A DNA stretch of 64,000 bases from NCBI RefSeq assembly GCF_002223055.1, contig NZ_NKFL01000007.1:372001-436000 (forward strand), in the 5' to 3' direction. The notes under the pieces were generated by a model that worked only from the letters and a program-made list of their open reading frames with translations, had not been told where the DNA came from and made no database searches. Position 1 is the first letter of the stretch, and the number at the start of each line of letters is the position of its first letter. A program made the position numbers and the translations under genes. The DNA comes from Burkholderia sp. HI2500 (lineage in GTDB: Bacteria > Pseudomonadota > Gammaproteobacteria > Burkholderiales > Burkholderiaceae). Below are positions 18,980 through 26,943 of the stretch, piece by piece.

Positions 18980-20470
18980 TCAGTCGTCGCCTTTCTCGAG
19001 CACGTTCTGCGTCAGCGTGATCGACGGAATCGTCGGCTTCAGCAACGCGCGGCGCGCGCGACGGCTCAGCCACTTCCAGCCGACCACGAGCAGCAGCGCG
19101 ACCAGCGGGATCGACGCGATCGTCCATGTCCCGTTCGGGTAGTCGAATGCCATCAACACCAGCACGCCGAGCAGGAACAGCAGCGTGAGCCACGACGTCA
19201 CGGGCGCGCCGGGCATCCTGAACGAGACGTCCTCCACGTCGCCGCGCCCGACCGCGGCGCGGAACTTCATCTGGCACACGACGATGAAGCCCCATGTGCT
19301 GATGATGCCGAGCGACGCGATGTTCAGCACGATCTCGAACACGCTCGACGGCACCAGATAGTTGAGCAGCACGCCGATCACATAGATCGCGACCGTCACC
19401 AGGATGCCCGCGTACGGGACGGATTGCCCGCTCATCCGCGCGAGGAACGCGGGGGCCGAGCCGCCCATCGACAGCGAACGCAGCACGCGCCCCGTCGAAT
19501 ACAGGCCGGAGTTGAGGCTCGACAGCGCGGCCGTGAGTACCACCAGGTTCATCACCGAGCCGATGCCCGGCACGCCGAGCGCGCCGAAGAACGTGACGAA
19601 CGGGCTCTGGCCCGCCTTGTACGCACTCCACGGCAGCAGGCAGACCAGCAGAACGACCGATGCGACGTAGAAAATCGCGATGCGCCAGATCACGTTGTTG
19701 ATCGCGCGCGGCAGCACCTTGCGTGCATCCTTGCATTCGCCGGCGGCCGTGCCGACCAGTTCGACGCCCGCGAACGCGAACACCACGCCCTGCACCAGCA
19801 CCAGCGCCGGCATCAGTCCGTGCGGAAAGAACCCGCCGTTGTCGGTGATCAGATGCAGGCCGGTGCCATGGCCGGCCACCGGCATGCCCGTGCCGAGGAT
19901 CGCCGCGCCGATCACGAGAAACAGCACGATCGCGGCGACCTTGATCAGCGCGAACCAGAACTCCATTTCCGCGAACCATTTCACGCCGATCAGGTTCATC
20001 GTCGCGACGATGCACAGCGCGACGAGCGCGAAGATCCACTGCGGCGCGGCCGCGAACGGCGCCCAGTAATGCATGTAGAGCGCGACGGCGGTGATGTCGA
20101 CGATGCCGGTCATCGCCCAGTTCAGGAAGTACATCCAGCCTGCGACGAACGACGCCTTCTCGCCGAGGAATTCGCGTGCGTACGACACGAAGCTGCCGCT
20201 GCTCGGGCGATGCATCACGAGCTCGCCGAGCGCGCGCAGGATCAGGAACGAAAACGCGCCGCAGACGAGATAGACGATCGCGAGCGCGGGGCCGGCGGCC
20301 TGCAGCCGGGCGCCGGCGCCGAGAAACAGCCCGGTGCCGATGGCCCCGCCGATCGCGATCATCTGCACCTGTCGATTGCCGAGGGTCTTGTGATAGCCGG
20401 CTTCGTGCGATTCGAGCCAGCTGCGTTTGTCGGTTTCGCCGGTTGTCGACGGGTCGGGAATCGATGCCAT
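18980..20470 (-). CDS. ansP: Amino-acid permease, probable L-asparagine permease
   Basis: A 496-residue APC-superfamily transporter with twelve predicted helices. It opens with GYHKTLGNRQVQMIAIGGAIGTGLFLGAG, and its middle (GVVFAFAGVELVGTAAGECKDARKVLP) and later segment (LTAALSSLNSGLYSTGRVLRSLSMGGSAP) follow bacterial AnsP closely. It would import L-asparagine by proton symport. The ATG at 20470 is preceded by GAGGAA at a good distance, so an in-frame ATG 6 codons upstream is less likely. It is convergent with DUF4148 gene 1 and divergent from the amino-acid ABC operon. GABA or another neutral amino acid is the alternative substrate. Confidence 0.85.
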   Translation of the reverse strand: MASIPDPSTTGETDKRSWLESHEAGYHKTLGNRQVQMIAIGGAIGTGLFLGAGARLQAAGPALAIVYLVCGAFSFLILRALGELVMHRPSSGSFVSYAREFLGEKASFVAGWMYFLNWAMTGIVDITAVALYMHYWAPFAAAPQWIFALVALCIVATMNLIGVKWFAEMEFWFALIKVAAIVLFLVIGAAILGTGMPVAGHGTGLHLITDNGGFFPHGLMPALVLVQGVVFAFAGVELVGTAAGECKDARKVLPRAINNVIWRIAIFYVASVVLLVCLLPWSAYKAGQSPFVTFFGALGVPGIGSVMNLVVLTAALSSLNSGLYSTGRVLRSLSMGGSAPAFLARMSGQSVPYAGILVTVAIYVIGVLLNYLVPSSVFEIVLNIASLGIISTWGFIVVCQMKFRAAVGRGDVEDVSFRMPGAPVTSWLTLLFLLGVLVLMAFDYPNGTWTIASIPLVALLLVVGWKWLSRRARRALLKPTIPSITLTQNVLEKGDD

Positions 20471-20633
20471 GACGGGTTCCTCGCGCATGGAGGGGATGGG
20501 ATTCGTCCCGGTCGCGGACGATCGGGACCACCGGTACCGGAGGTCCGGCGCGCGCAATCGCGCGCGCCCGTCCAGATTGCGGTTCGTCGGACGTGACGAA
20601 AGGCACGGTACGTCGCGAACGTATTCAGCCGTA

Positions 20634-20653
20634 ATTCCGGTCACAAACGGAAT
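20634..20653. promoter_or_regulatory. Inverted repeat between ansP and the ABC operon
   Basis: ATTCCG-GTCACAAA-CGGAAT, a perfect 6-bp inverted repeat in the 457-bp gap between the divergent ansP (start 20470) and ABC importer (start 20928) genes. It may be an operator for either. No regulator gene is adjacent, so the binder is unknown. The rest of the gap shows no gene. Confidence 0.4.
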
Positions 20654-20927
20654 GCAAATTTGGACTGAGCCTGGTCGAATCCATGCATAGGTGTCGGCGC
20701 CGGGTGAACCGGATAGGTAATTTGGTGCGCCGGCGCGCGCTGCGGGGGCAACCGTTACCGACGGCGCCGGCTCATGCACCGAAATGAGGAATCCGGCACA
20801 TCGAATTTTCCGTCTCGCGCCGGTGCGGCAAGCGTTTCACGGCGATGGCCCGGTTTTTGCTGGAGTGGTGTCGGCCGCGCAATCGTTGCGCGCTGCCCGA
20901 CGACATACCAGACAAGGAAGATTCACC

Positions 20928-21734
20928 GTGAGCCCGACGACCCGACCGTTCCCCCGACGCACCTGGCTGGCTGCGCTGCTCGCCGCCCCCGTGATCGCGC
21001 TGTTCGCCGCCGCGCCGGCCCACGCCGATGCGCTCGACACCATCGCGAAAAACGGCACGCTGCGCGTCGCGGTGCCCGAGGACTATCCGCCGTTCGGTTC
21101 GGTCGGCACGGACATGCAGCCGCAGGGCTACGACATCGACATGGCAGGCCTCCTCGCCAAGGCGCTCGGCGTCAAGCTGAAGCTGGTGCCCGTGAACAGC
21201 GCGAACCGGATTCCGTACCTGACGACCAACAAGGTCGACATGGTGATTTCGTCGCTCGGCAAGACGCCGGAGCGCGAGAAGGTCATCGATTTCTCGAGCG
21301 CGTACGCGCCGTATTTCCAGGGCGTGTTCGGGCCGTCGGACGTGAAGGTGAGCGCGCCCGCTGACCTCACCGGCAAGACGGTTGGCGCGACGCGCGGCGC
21401 GCTCGAGGAGATCGCGCTGTCGCAGCTCGCGCCGAACGCGACGATCAAGCGCTTCGAGGACAACAACGCGACGATCCAGGCGTTCCTGTCGGGGCAGGTC
21501 CAACTGATCGCGGCCGGCAACATCGTCGCGGCGGCGATTCTCGCGAAGAATCCGCCGCGCCGCCCCGAGGTCAAGTTCGTGATCAAGAATTCGCCGTGCT
21601 TCGTCGGCGTCAACAAGAACGAACCGCGCCTGCTCGCGAAGATCGACGATGCGATCGCGCATGCGAAGCAGGACGGCTCGCTCGGCGAGCTGTCGCGCAA
21701 GTGGCTCGGCCAGCCGCTGCCGGCCGGGCTGTGA
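20928..21734 (+). CDS. Amino-acid ABC transporter substrate-binding protein
   Basis: A 268-residue periplasmic binding protein of the polar amino-acid family (SBP_bac_3). The Sec signal ends near APAHA. The mature part has LRVAVPEDYPPFGSV, YDIDMAGLLAKALGVKL, LTTNKVDMVISSLGKTPEREKVIDFS and the hinge GKTVGATRGALEE. The start is a GTG at 20928 with AAGGAAG 7 bp upstream; an open extension upstream lacks a signal and a ribosome-binding site. First gene of a four-gene importer operon. The ligand is not determined by sequence alone. Confidence 0.9.
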   Translation: MSPTTRPFPRRTWLAALLAAPVIALFAAAPAHADALDTIAKNGTLRVAVPEDYPPFGSVGTDMQPQGYDIDMAGLLAKALGVKLKLVPVNSANRIPYLTTNKVDMVISSLGKTPEREKVIDFSSAYAPYFQGVFGPSDVKVSAPADLTGKTVGATRGALEEIALSQLAPNATIKRFEDNNATIQAFLSGQVQLIAAGNIVAAAILAKNPPRRPEVKFVIKNSPCFVGVNKNEPRLLAKIDDAIAHAKQDGSLGELSRKWLGQPLPAGL

Positions 21735-21822
21735 CGTATCGCAGTGCAGCCTGCACGTTGCTGCGGCCGGGATGCCCGGCGTGGCGCGTGTCGTTGTCCG
21801 AACCCGAATTCATCCGCTTCCC

Positions 21823-22509
21823 ATGAGCTACCAGCTTCAATTCGGTGAACTCGCCGATTACGCCGGCGTGTTCGCGAGCGGCGCGGCGATCACGCTCGCG
21901 CTGACCGCGGTCGCGACCGTGCTCGGCGCGGCCGTCGGCGTGCTCGGCGCGGCCGCGTACAGTGCCGACGCGCGCGCGGCCGTGCGCTTGCGCCCGCTGA
22001 TCGGCGCGTACGTCGAGGCGATTCGCAATACGCCGTTCGTCGTCCAGCTGTTCTTCATCTTCTTCGGCTTGCCGGCGCTCGGCGTGCACATCGACGAATA
22101 CACGGCCGCGATCCTCGCGATGACGCTCAACCTCGGCGCGTACTCGGTCGAGATCGTGCGCGCGGGCGTGGCCGCCGTGCCGAAGGGGCATCTGGAGGCG
22201 GCGTCCGCGCTGGCGATGTCGCGCGCGCAGATGCTGCGCCACGTCGTGCTGCCGCAGGCGCTCGCCAAGGTGTTTCCCGCGCTGTCGAGCCAGATCGTGA
22301 TCACGATGCTCGGTTCGGCGGTCGTGTCGCAAATCTCGGTGGCCGACCTGACCTATGCGGCCGGCTACATCCAGTCGCGCAACTTCCGTGCATTCGAGAC
22401 GTACTTCGTGATCACGCTCGCGTATCTGGCGATGGCGCTGCTGATGCGCGCCACGCTCGGCGCGATGGGCCGCCGCCTGTTCTCCCGCCGCGTGCGAGGT
22501 GCGCGATGA
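21823..22509 (+). CDS. Amino-acid ABC transporter permease 1
   Basis: A 228-residue inner-membrane permease of the HisM/GlnP type. It has about five helices and the EAA loop EIVRAGVAAVPKGHLEAASALAMSRAQMLRHVVLPQA, which docks on the ATPase. The conserved entry RNTPFVVQLFFIFFGLP precedes it. It follows the binding protein by 88 bp and overlaps the second permease start by 4 bp. The ATG at 21823 gives the normal cytoplasmic start before helix 1. It forms a heterodimer with the next gene product. Confidence 0.92.
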   Translation: MSYQLQFGELADYAGVFASGAAITLALTAVATVLGAAVGVLGAAAYSADARAAVRLRPLIGAYVEAIRNTPFVVQLFFIFFGLPALGVHIDEYTAAILAMTLNLGAYSVEIVRAGVAAVPKGHLEAASALAMSRAQMLRHVVLPQALAKVFPALSSQIVITMLGSAVVSQISVADLTYAAGYIQSRNFRAFETYFVITLAYLAMALLMRATLGAMGRRLFSRRVRGAR

Positions 22510-23156
22510 CCGATTTCACGTTCGGGCAGATTGTCGCGAACCTGCTGCTGGCCGCGCGCTGGACGATCGTGCTGTCGATCGTGTCGTTCGTGTCCGGCGG
22601 CCTCGTCGGGCTCGGGCTGCTCGTGATGCGCGTGTCGGGTTCGACGGTGCTGCGCGGCGTCGCGAAGCTCTATATCGAAGTGTTCCAGGGCACGCCGTTG
22701 CTGATGCAACTGTTCATCGTATTCTTCGGCCTGCCGCTCGTCGGGCTCGACGTGCCGCCGTGGGTCGCGGCCACGGCGGGGCTCACGTTCTTCACCAGCG
22801 CCTATCTGGCGGAGATCTGGCGCGGCTGCGTCGAGGCGGTGCCGAAAGGGCAGTGGGAGGCGTCGGCCAGCCTGGCGATGAGCTATGTCGAGCAGTTGCG
22901 TCACGTGATCCTGCCGCAGGCCGCGCGCATCGCGATCGCGCCGACGGTCGGCTTCGGCGTGCAGGCGGTGAAGGATACGGCGCTCGTGTCGATCATCGGC
23001 TTCACCGAGCTGACGAAGGTCGGTATCGCGATCTCGAATGCGACGTTCCGGCCGTTCGTCGTGTATGGCCTCGTTGCGCTGATCTATTTCGCGCTCTGCT
23101 ATCCGCTTACCCGTTATGCGCGCACGTTGCAAAGGAGATGGCATGCCGCTCGTTGA
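22506..23156 (+). CDS. Amino-acid ABC transporter permease 2
   Basis: A 216-residue HisQ/HisM-type permease. Characteristic segments are FQGTPLLMQLFIVFFGLPLVGL and the EAA loop EIWRGCVEAVPKGQWEASASLAMSYVEQLRHVILPQA. It starts 4 bp inside the end of permease 1 (ATGA) and overlaps the ATPase start by 14 bp, so the three are tightly coupled. It pairs with permease 1 to form the membrane pore of the polar amino-acid importer. Confidence 0.92.
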   Translation: MTDFTFGQIVANLLLAARWTIVLSIVSFVSGGLVGLGLLVMRVSGSTVLRGVAKLYIEVFQGTPLLMQLFIVFFGLPLVGLDVPPWVAATAGLTFFTSAYLAEIWRGCVEAVPKGQWEASASLAMSYVEQLRHVILPQAARIAIAPTVGFGVQAVKDTALVSIIGFTELTKVGIAISNATFRPFVVYGLVALIYFALCYPLTRYARTLQRRWHAAR

Positions 23157-23892
23157 AACCCGGGGTCTCGAAAAGCACTTCGGCACCCATCATGTGCTCA
23201 AGGGCATCGACCTGTCCGTCGAGCGCGGGCAGGTCGTGTCGATCATCGGCCGCAGCGGCTCGGGCAAGAGCACGCTGCTGCGCACGCTCAACGGGCTCGA
23301 GAGCATCGACGCGGGCACGATCTCGGTCGACGGCGAACGCGTCGATGCGCGGCATGCGGACTTGCGTGCGCTGCGGCTGAAGGTCGGCATGGTGTTCCAG
23401 CAATACAACCTGTTTCCGCACCTGAGCGCCGGACAGAACGTGATGCTCGCGCAGTCGGTGGTGAAGAAGTCGCACCCCCAGCAGGCGCGCGCGATCGCGG
23501 AGCTGATGCTCGAGCGCGTCGGCCTCGGCGACAAGTTCGACGCGTTTCCGGAACACCTGTCGGGCGGCCAGCAGCAGCGCGTCGCGATCGCGCGTGCGCT
23601 CGCGATGAAGCCGAGCGTGCTGCTGTGCGACGAAATCACGTCGGCGCTCGATCCCGAGCTCGTCGGCGAGGTGCTGGGCGTGATCGAGCAACTCGCGCGC
23701 GAGGACATGACGCTGATCATGGTCACCCACGAGATGAACTTCGCGCGGGCGGTGAGCGACAGGATCGTGTTCATGCACCAGGGACGCGTGTGGGGGAGCG
23801 GGACGGCCGACGAGATCTTCGAGCGTCCGCAGACGGTGGAATTGACGCGGTTTCTGGGCAGCGTGCGGAACCCGGAAACGGTTGCGCGCTGA
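23143..23892 (+). CDS. Amino-acid ABC transporter ATP-binding protein (GlnQ type)
   Basis: A 249-residue ABC ATPase. Walker A GRSGSGKST is at residues 35-43. The Q-loop FQQYNLFPHLSAGQNV, the signature LSGGQQQRVAIARALA, Walker B VLLCDEITSALDPE and the switch HEMNFAR follow in order. Length and sequence are those of GlnQ/HisP. The ATG at 23143 has AAAGGAG 7 bp upstream; an earlier in-frame ATG is less likely. Last gene of the importer operon. Downstream is the second DUF4148 copy with its own regulatory box. Confidence 0.94.
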   Translation: MPLVETRGLEKHFGTHHVLKGIDLSVERGQVVSIIGRSGSGKSTLLRTLNGLESIDAGTISVDGERVDARHADLRALRLKVGMVFQQYNLFPHLSAGQNVMLAQSVVKKSHPQQARAIAELMLERVGLGDKFDAFPEHLSGGQQQRVAIARALAMKPSVLLCDEITSALDPELVGEVLGVIEQLAREDMTLIMVTHEMNFARAVSDRIVFMHQGRVWGSGTADEIFERPQTVELTRFLGSVRNPETVAR

Positions 23893-23923
23893 CTGACACG
23901 GCCGTGCGGCCGGGCCGCGACCT

Positions 23924-23941
23924 GATGACAAGACCGTAATC
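23924..23941. promoter_or_regulatory. Inverted repeat (GATWAC box) upstream of DUF4148 gene 2
   Basis: GATGAC-AAGACC-GTAATC, ending 124 bp before the ATG at 24066. It has one substitution in each half relative to the site before DUF4148 gene 1, and the spacing is unchanged. Confidence 0.6.
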
Positions 23942-24154
23942 GAAGCCTCACCTTCCGGAAAGCGCGCGAATCGCAGAATGGACACCACTCCTCATCGCAT
24001 CGATGCGGAGCGGATGTCCGGCCTGATCTGCGGACGCGAACACGCCATCTCGAGAGGTGAACGTCATGAACAACCTGATTCGTGCAGTCCTGCTTTCCTG
24101 CGCACTGAGCGCACCGATCGTCGCATTTGCGCAAACCGCCGACCATGCGCTCAC
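23924..24154 (+). repeat. Duplicated promoter-leader-signal peptide segment, copy 2
   Basis: Second copy of the 18457-18688 segment, lying about 5.5 kb away in the same orientation. The leader differs by scattered substitutions and a one-base deletion just before the ribosome-binding site. The first 89 bp of the coding region are identical to copy 1. The asparagine permease and the ABC importer lie between the copies. Confidence 0.9.
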
Positions 24155-24350
24155 CCGCGCCGACGTGGTCGCCGACCTGATTCAAGCGGAGCGCGACGGC
24201 ACGCTGCCGACGTCGAACTGGGACTATCCGCCGAGCGCGCCGACGATCGCGCGCAATCGCGAGCTGTATGCGATCGCGCACGGCGAGCCGCGCACCGCGA
24301 CGGCGGGCGTGGGAACGGGCGCGGCTGTTTCAACGGCGAGCGCGCAATGA
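24066..24350 (+). CDS. DUF4148 small secreted protein (copy 2)
   Basis: A 94-residue exported protein. The signal peptide and first mature residues (to about residue 32) are identical to copy 1 at 18600, after which the chains differ. The mature part holds ADVVADLIQAERDGTLPTSNWDYPPSAPTIARNRELYA, a classic DUF4148 end. The ATG at 24066 has GAGAGG 8 bp upstream. The last codon overlaps the start of a further small gene by 4 bp. Function unknown; periplasmic location and control through the GATWAC box are inferred. Confidence 0.88.
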   Translation: MNNLIRAVLLSCALSAPIVAFAQTADHALTRADVVADLIQAERDGTLPTSNWDYPPSAPTIARNRELYAIAHGEPRTATAGVGTGAAVSTASAQ

Positions 24351-24616
24351 AGCCGGCTGCCGTACTGGCGCGGGTGGCGGGCCTGGCGCTCGCCGCGTGG
24401 CTCGCGGCGCATGGCGCGCCGGCCGCCGCGCGTGGCCAGCCGCAACTGCCCGACGACGATGGCGGGCGCGCCAGCGTGCTGCGCGAGCTCGATCCGTCGA
24501 GCGAGGCGCTGCGCCGGCCCGCCCACACGCGGCCGGCCCACGTTCAAGCCGCGCCCATCAAGCGGGCGCCCAGCGCGATGCCGCGCGCGGCGATCACCGC
24601 GCTCGCGGCGCGCTGA
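24347..24616 (+). CDS. Small putative exported protein
   Basis: An 89-residue open frame that starts in an ATGA overlap with the DUF4148 gene. It has a plausible signal peptide (VAGLALAAWLAAHGAPAAA) followed by an Arg/Pro/Ala-rich region without a recognised domain. Translational coupling and the signal peptide support it. Against it, the last 73 bp overlap the end of the convergent monooxygenase gene, and composition alone could produce such a frame. No family is recognised. Confidence 0.4.
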   Translation: MKPAAVLARVAGLALAAWLAAHGAPAAARGQPQLPDDDGGRASVLRELDPSSEALRRPAHTRPAHVQAAPIKRAPSAMPRAAITALAAR

Positions 24617-25686
24617 CGGGCGTCCCAGCCCGCCAGCGCGGCGTCGAACCCGCGGCCGTGGCCGACTTCACGCAGCGCTTGCGCGAGGCCGACCGCGTCG
24701 TCCGCCGCTTTCGCGACACCGGCCGCCGTGTGCGGGCGAACGAGGCATGCGGCGTCGCCCAGCAGCACCGCACGCCCCACCGCCATCCGTTCGACCGCGA
24801 GATCCTGGATCGCCTGCGCGAACGGCGCGGGTGTCGCGTCGACGAGCGCGGCGAGCGTCGGCGCGAGCATCCGGCCACCGGCGTCGACGAGTTCCGCGCG
24901 GTGGTCGTCGCGCATCGCGCCGGGCGGCAGCGACCCGTCGCGTTGCGTGCCGTCGCGCGCAACGAACAGCGACCGCAGCCGGTCGGACGTGAGGCGCCGG
25001 TACCAGACCCAGTTCACGCGCCGCTTGCCGGCCTCGATCGCGCCGTCCGCGCCGGGCACCAGATAGGTGAGGAACAGGTGCGCGTCGCCTTGCTGGAACG
25101 TGAAGCGCTCGCGCAGCAGATCCAGCACCTGTTCGGGCAGCGCCCGCTCGTCGACGAGCCCGCGCCATGCGACATAGCCCGCATACGTCGGCCGCACATC
25201 CGGCATCAACTGTGCTCGCACCGCCGAGCGGCCGCCGTCCGCACCGATCAGCAGGTCGGCCGTCTCGGCGTGGCCGCTCGCGAAATGCGCGACGATGCGC
25301 TCGCCGTCCTGCTCGAATCGCTCGAACGCGTCGCCCGCATGGACGATGCCGGCCGGCAGCGCGCGCTTCAACGCCGCGTAGATCACGTTCCACGCGGTCT
25401 GCGTTTGCGGCATCGTGAAGCGTTGCACGATGCGGTCTTGCGCATCGACGTAGATCCGGTCGATCGAATCGACGGCGGCCTCGCGCGGCAGCGGTACGTT
25501 GCCGAATGCGAACGCCCGCTCGATCGGCGGCTGCAGCACGATGCCGCCGCCGCGGCTGTCCAGGTCGTGCGGGGATTGCTCGAATACGCCGACGTCCCAG
25601 CCGGCTGCGCGCAGGGCGGTCGCGGCGAACAGCCCGCCGACCGACCCGCCGACGATGACGGCCTTGCGGCCCGATCCGTGTTCCAT
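24544..25686 (-). CDS. FAD-dependent aromatic monooxygenase
   Basis: A 380-residue flavoprotein hydroxylase. The dinucleotide motif is VIVGGSVGGLFAATALRAAGWDVGVFEQS near residue 10. The middle has LLIGADGGRSAVR and PTYAGYVAWRGL, and the FAD ribityl motif GRAVLLGDAACLVRPHTAAGVAKAADDA is near residue 300. The ADGG and TYAGYVAWRG pair resembles the 2,6-dihydroxypyridine 3-hydroxylase branch. It would hydroxylate an aromatic or N-heterocyclic substrate using NAD(P)H and oxygen. The ATG at 25686 has GGGAGA upstream and lies just after a TTCAG-type promoter. Natural substrate unknown. Confidence 0.86.
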   Translation of the reverse strand: MEHGSGRKAVIVGGSVGGLFAATALRAAGWDVGVFEQSPHDLDSRGGGIVLQPPIERAFAFGNVPLPREAAVDSIDRIYVDAQDRIVQRFTMPQTQTAWNVIYAALKRALPAGIVHAGDAFERFEQDGERIVAHFASGHAETADLLIGADGGRSAVRAQLMPDVRPTYAGYVAWRGLVDERALPEQVLDLLRERFTFQQGDAHLFLTYLVPGADGAIEAGKRRVNWVWYRRLTSDRLRSLFVARDGTQRDGSLPPGAMRDDHRAELVDAGGRMLAPTLAALVDATPAPFAQAIQDLAVERMAVGRAVLLGDAACLVRPHTAAGVAKAADDAVGLAQALREVGHGRGFDAALAGWDARQRAASAVIAARGIALGARLMGAA

Positions 25687-25709
25687 CCGATGTCTCCCGA
25701 TGATGGCCG

Positions 25710-25762
25710 AGCATAGGGCAAGCAACGGACGCAGCGGTTGAATCGTTCTGAAGCGGCCTGCG
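25710..25762 (-). promoter_or_regulatory. TTCAG-repeat promoter of the FAD monooxygenase
   Basis: Read toward the gene: repeats CGCAG, TTCAG and TTCAA with exact 10-bp period (25758-25762, 25748-25752, 25738-25742), then 22 bp, then a -10-like TATGCT (25710-25715). The first repeat is degenerate. The spacing matches five other promoters in the window. Confidence 0.72.
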
Positions 25763-26022
25763 TGACAGCGTGACGCGTGCGCCGCCGCTCAGCCTCGGCG
25801 GCGTTTGGCGGGGGCGGCGCAGGAGCCGGATGCCACGCGTTGCAGTGCGGCCGGCGTGCCGTTCAGGAACGCGTCGACCTGCCGTTCGATTTCGGCGTCG
25901 AGATCGTCGGGCGCCGGCAATCCGTATCCCCCGCTTGCACACGCCCAGAGGGAGAGGCTCGCTTGCGGGCTCCAGCCCCGTTCGATTTGCGCGTTGCGCT
26001 GCGCTTCCGCCGCCGGCGTTGC

Positions 26023-26075
26023 TTCAGAAAAATTCAGTTCGCCGCCATGACTTTCAGGCGCACGTCCCCTAGTCT
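26023..26075 (+). promoter_or_regulatory. TTCAG-repeat promoter of the DUF1275 operon
   Basis: TTCAG at 26023-26027 and 26033-26037. A degenerate third position, CGCCA, is at 26043-26047. After 22 bp comes a -10-like TAGTCT at 26070-26075. The site lies 79 bp before the DUF1275 start. Two clear repeats rather than three make it the weaker end of the set. The remainder of the gap from 25763 holds no convincing gene. Confidence 0.6.
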
Positions 26076-26153
26076 TGCTACCGAACCGCCGCATGGGCCG
26101 GGCGCGCAGGTCGAGGGCGCGGACTGCGCCGGCAAAACCAAGGAAACCACGAC

Positions 26154-26891
26154 ATGCAACCTGGACACGTAACGGCCGCCGGCGCGGCCGCGCCCGATCG
26201 CCTGCCCGGCGAAGACGTCTTTCTCGCGTCGATCGCAGGCTATGTCGACACGCTCGGCTTCGTCGCGCTGTTCGGCCTCTTTACCGCCCATGTGACCGGC
26301 AACTTCATCCTGATCGGCTCGGGCCTGGCCGGGGTCGGGCAGGGGCTGCTGATCAAATGGCTCGCGTTTCCGGCGTTCATCGCCGGGATCGTGGCCGCCC
26401 GCCTGCTCGACCACCGGATGCGCGTGCGCGGTCATGGCGCGCGGGCCGGTTCGCTGTACGCGTTGCAGGCGATCCTGCTCGCCGGCTTCATGTTCGCGGG
26501 GATCGCGGCGTCGCCGATCGGCAGCGCCGACGCGCCCGCGACGATCGTCTGCGGGCTGCTCGGCGCGGCGGCGATGGGCGTGCAGAACGCGCATGGCCGG
26601 CTGACCGCGCGCTCGGTGGTCGCCAACACGGTGATGACCGGCAACGTCACGCAGGCCGTCATCGATGCCTTCGACTGGCTCGTGCCGATCGCCGCGCCGG
26701 CCGAACGGGACGCCGCCCGCGCGCGGCTGCAGCGCACGCTGCCGCCGGTGGCCGGCTTCGCGCTCGGCGCGGGCGCCGGCGCGACGGCGTACCTGTATGC
26801 CGCGTTCTGGGCGCTCGCGCTGCCGCTCGCGGTGCTGGGCTTTCTCACGTATCGATCCGCACGCTTGGCCGAGCTGCCCGCCTCGCGCTGA
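26154..26891 (+). CDS. DUF1275 (YoaK) family membrane protein
   Basis: A 245-residue inner-membrane protein with about six helices. Family landmarks are IAGYVDTLGFVALFGLFTAHVTGNFILIG near residue 23 and the internal NAHGRLTARSVVANTVMTGNVTQAVIDAF near residue 145. DUF1275 proteins are thought to be transporters or channels, with no agreed substrate. It heads a likely three-gene run with a periplasmic glyoxalase-fold protein and an outer-membrane porin. The TTCAG promoter upstream places it in the putative regulon. The ATG at 26154 opens shortly before the first helix. Confidence 0.86.
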   Translation: MQPGHVTAAGAAAPDRLPGEDVFLASIAGYVDTLGFVALFGLFTAHVTGNFILIGSGLAGVGQGLLIKWLAFPAFIAGIVAARLLDHRMRVRGHGARAGSLYALQAILLAGFMFAGIAASPIGSADAPATIVCGLLGAAAMGVQNAHGRLTARSVVANTVMTGNVTQAVIDAFDWLVPIAAPAERDAARARLQRTLPPVAGFALGAGAGATAYLYAAFWALALPLAVLGFLTYRSARLAELPASR

Positions 26892-26943
26892 ACCCGTTTT
26901 CGCGCGCGGCGTGCCGCTGCGCGCCACCTTCAAGGAGAACCCG

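Noticed and set aside
25789..26094. 101-codon minus-strand frame between the monooxygenase and DUF1275 genes
   Set aside because: It overlaps the TTCAG promoter and -10 box of the DUF1275 gene and has no recognisable domain, signal peptide or clear ribosome-binding site. Some codon usage is plausible, so it is not fully excluded.
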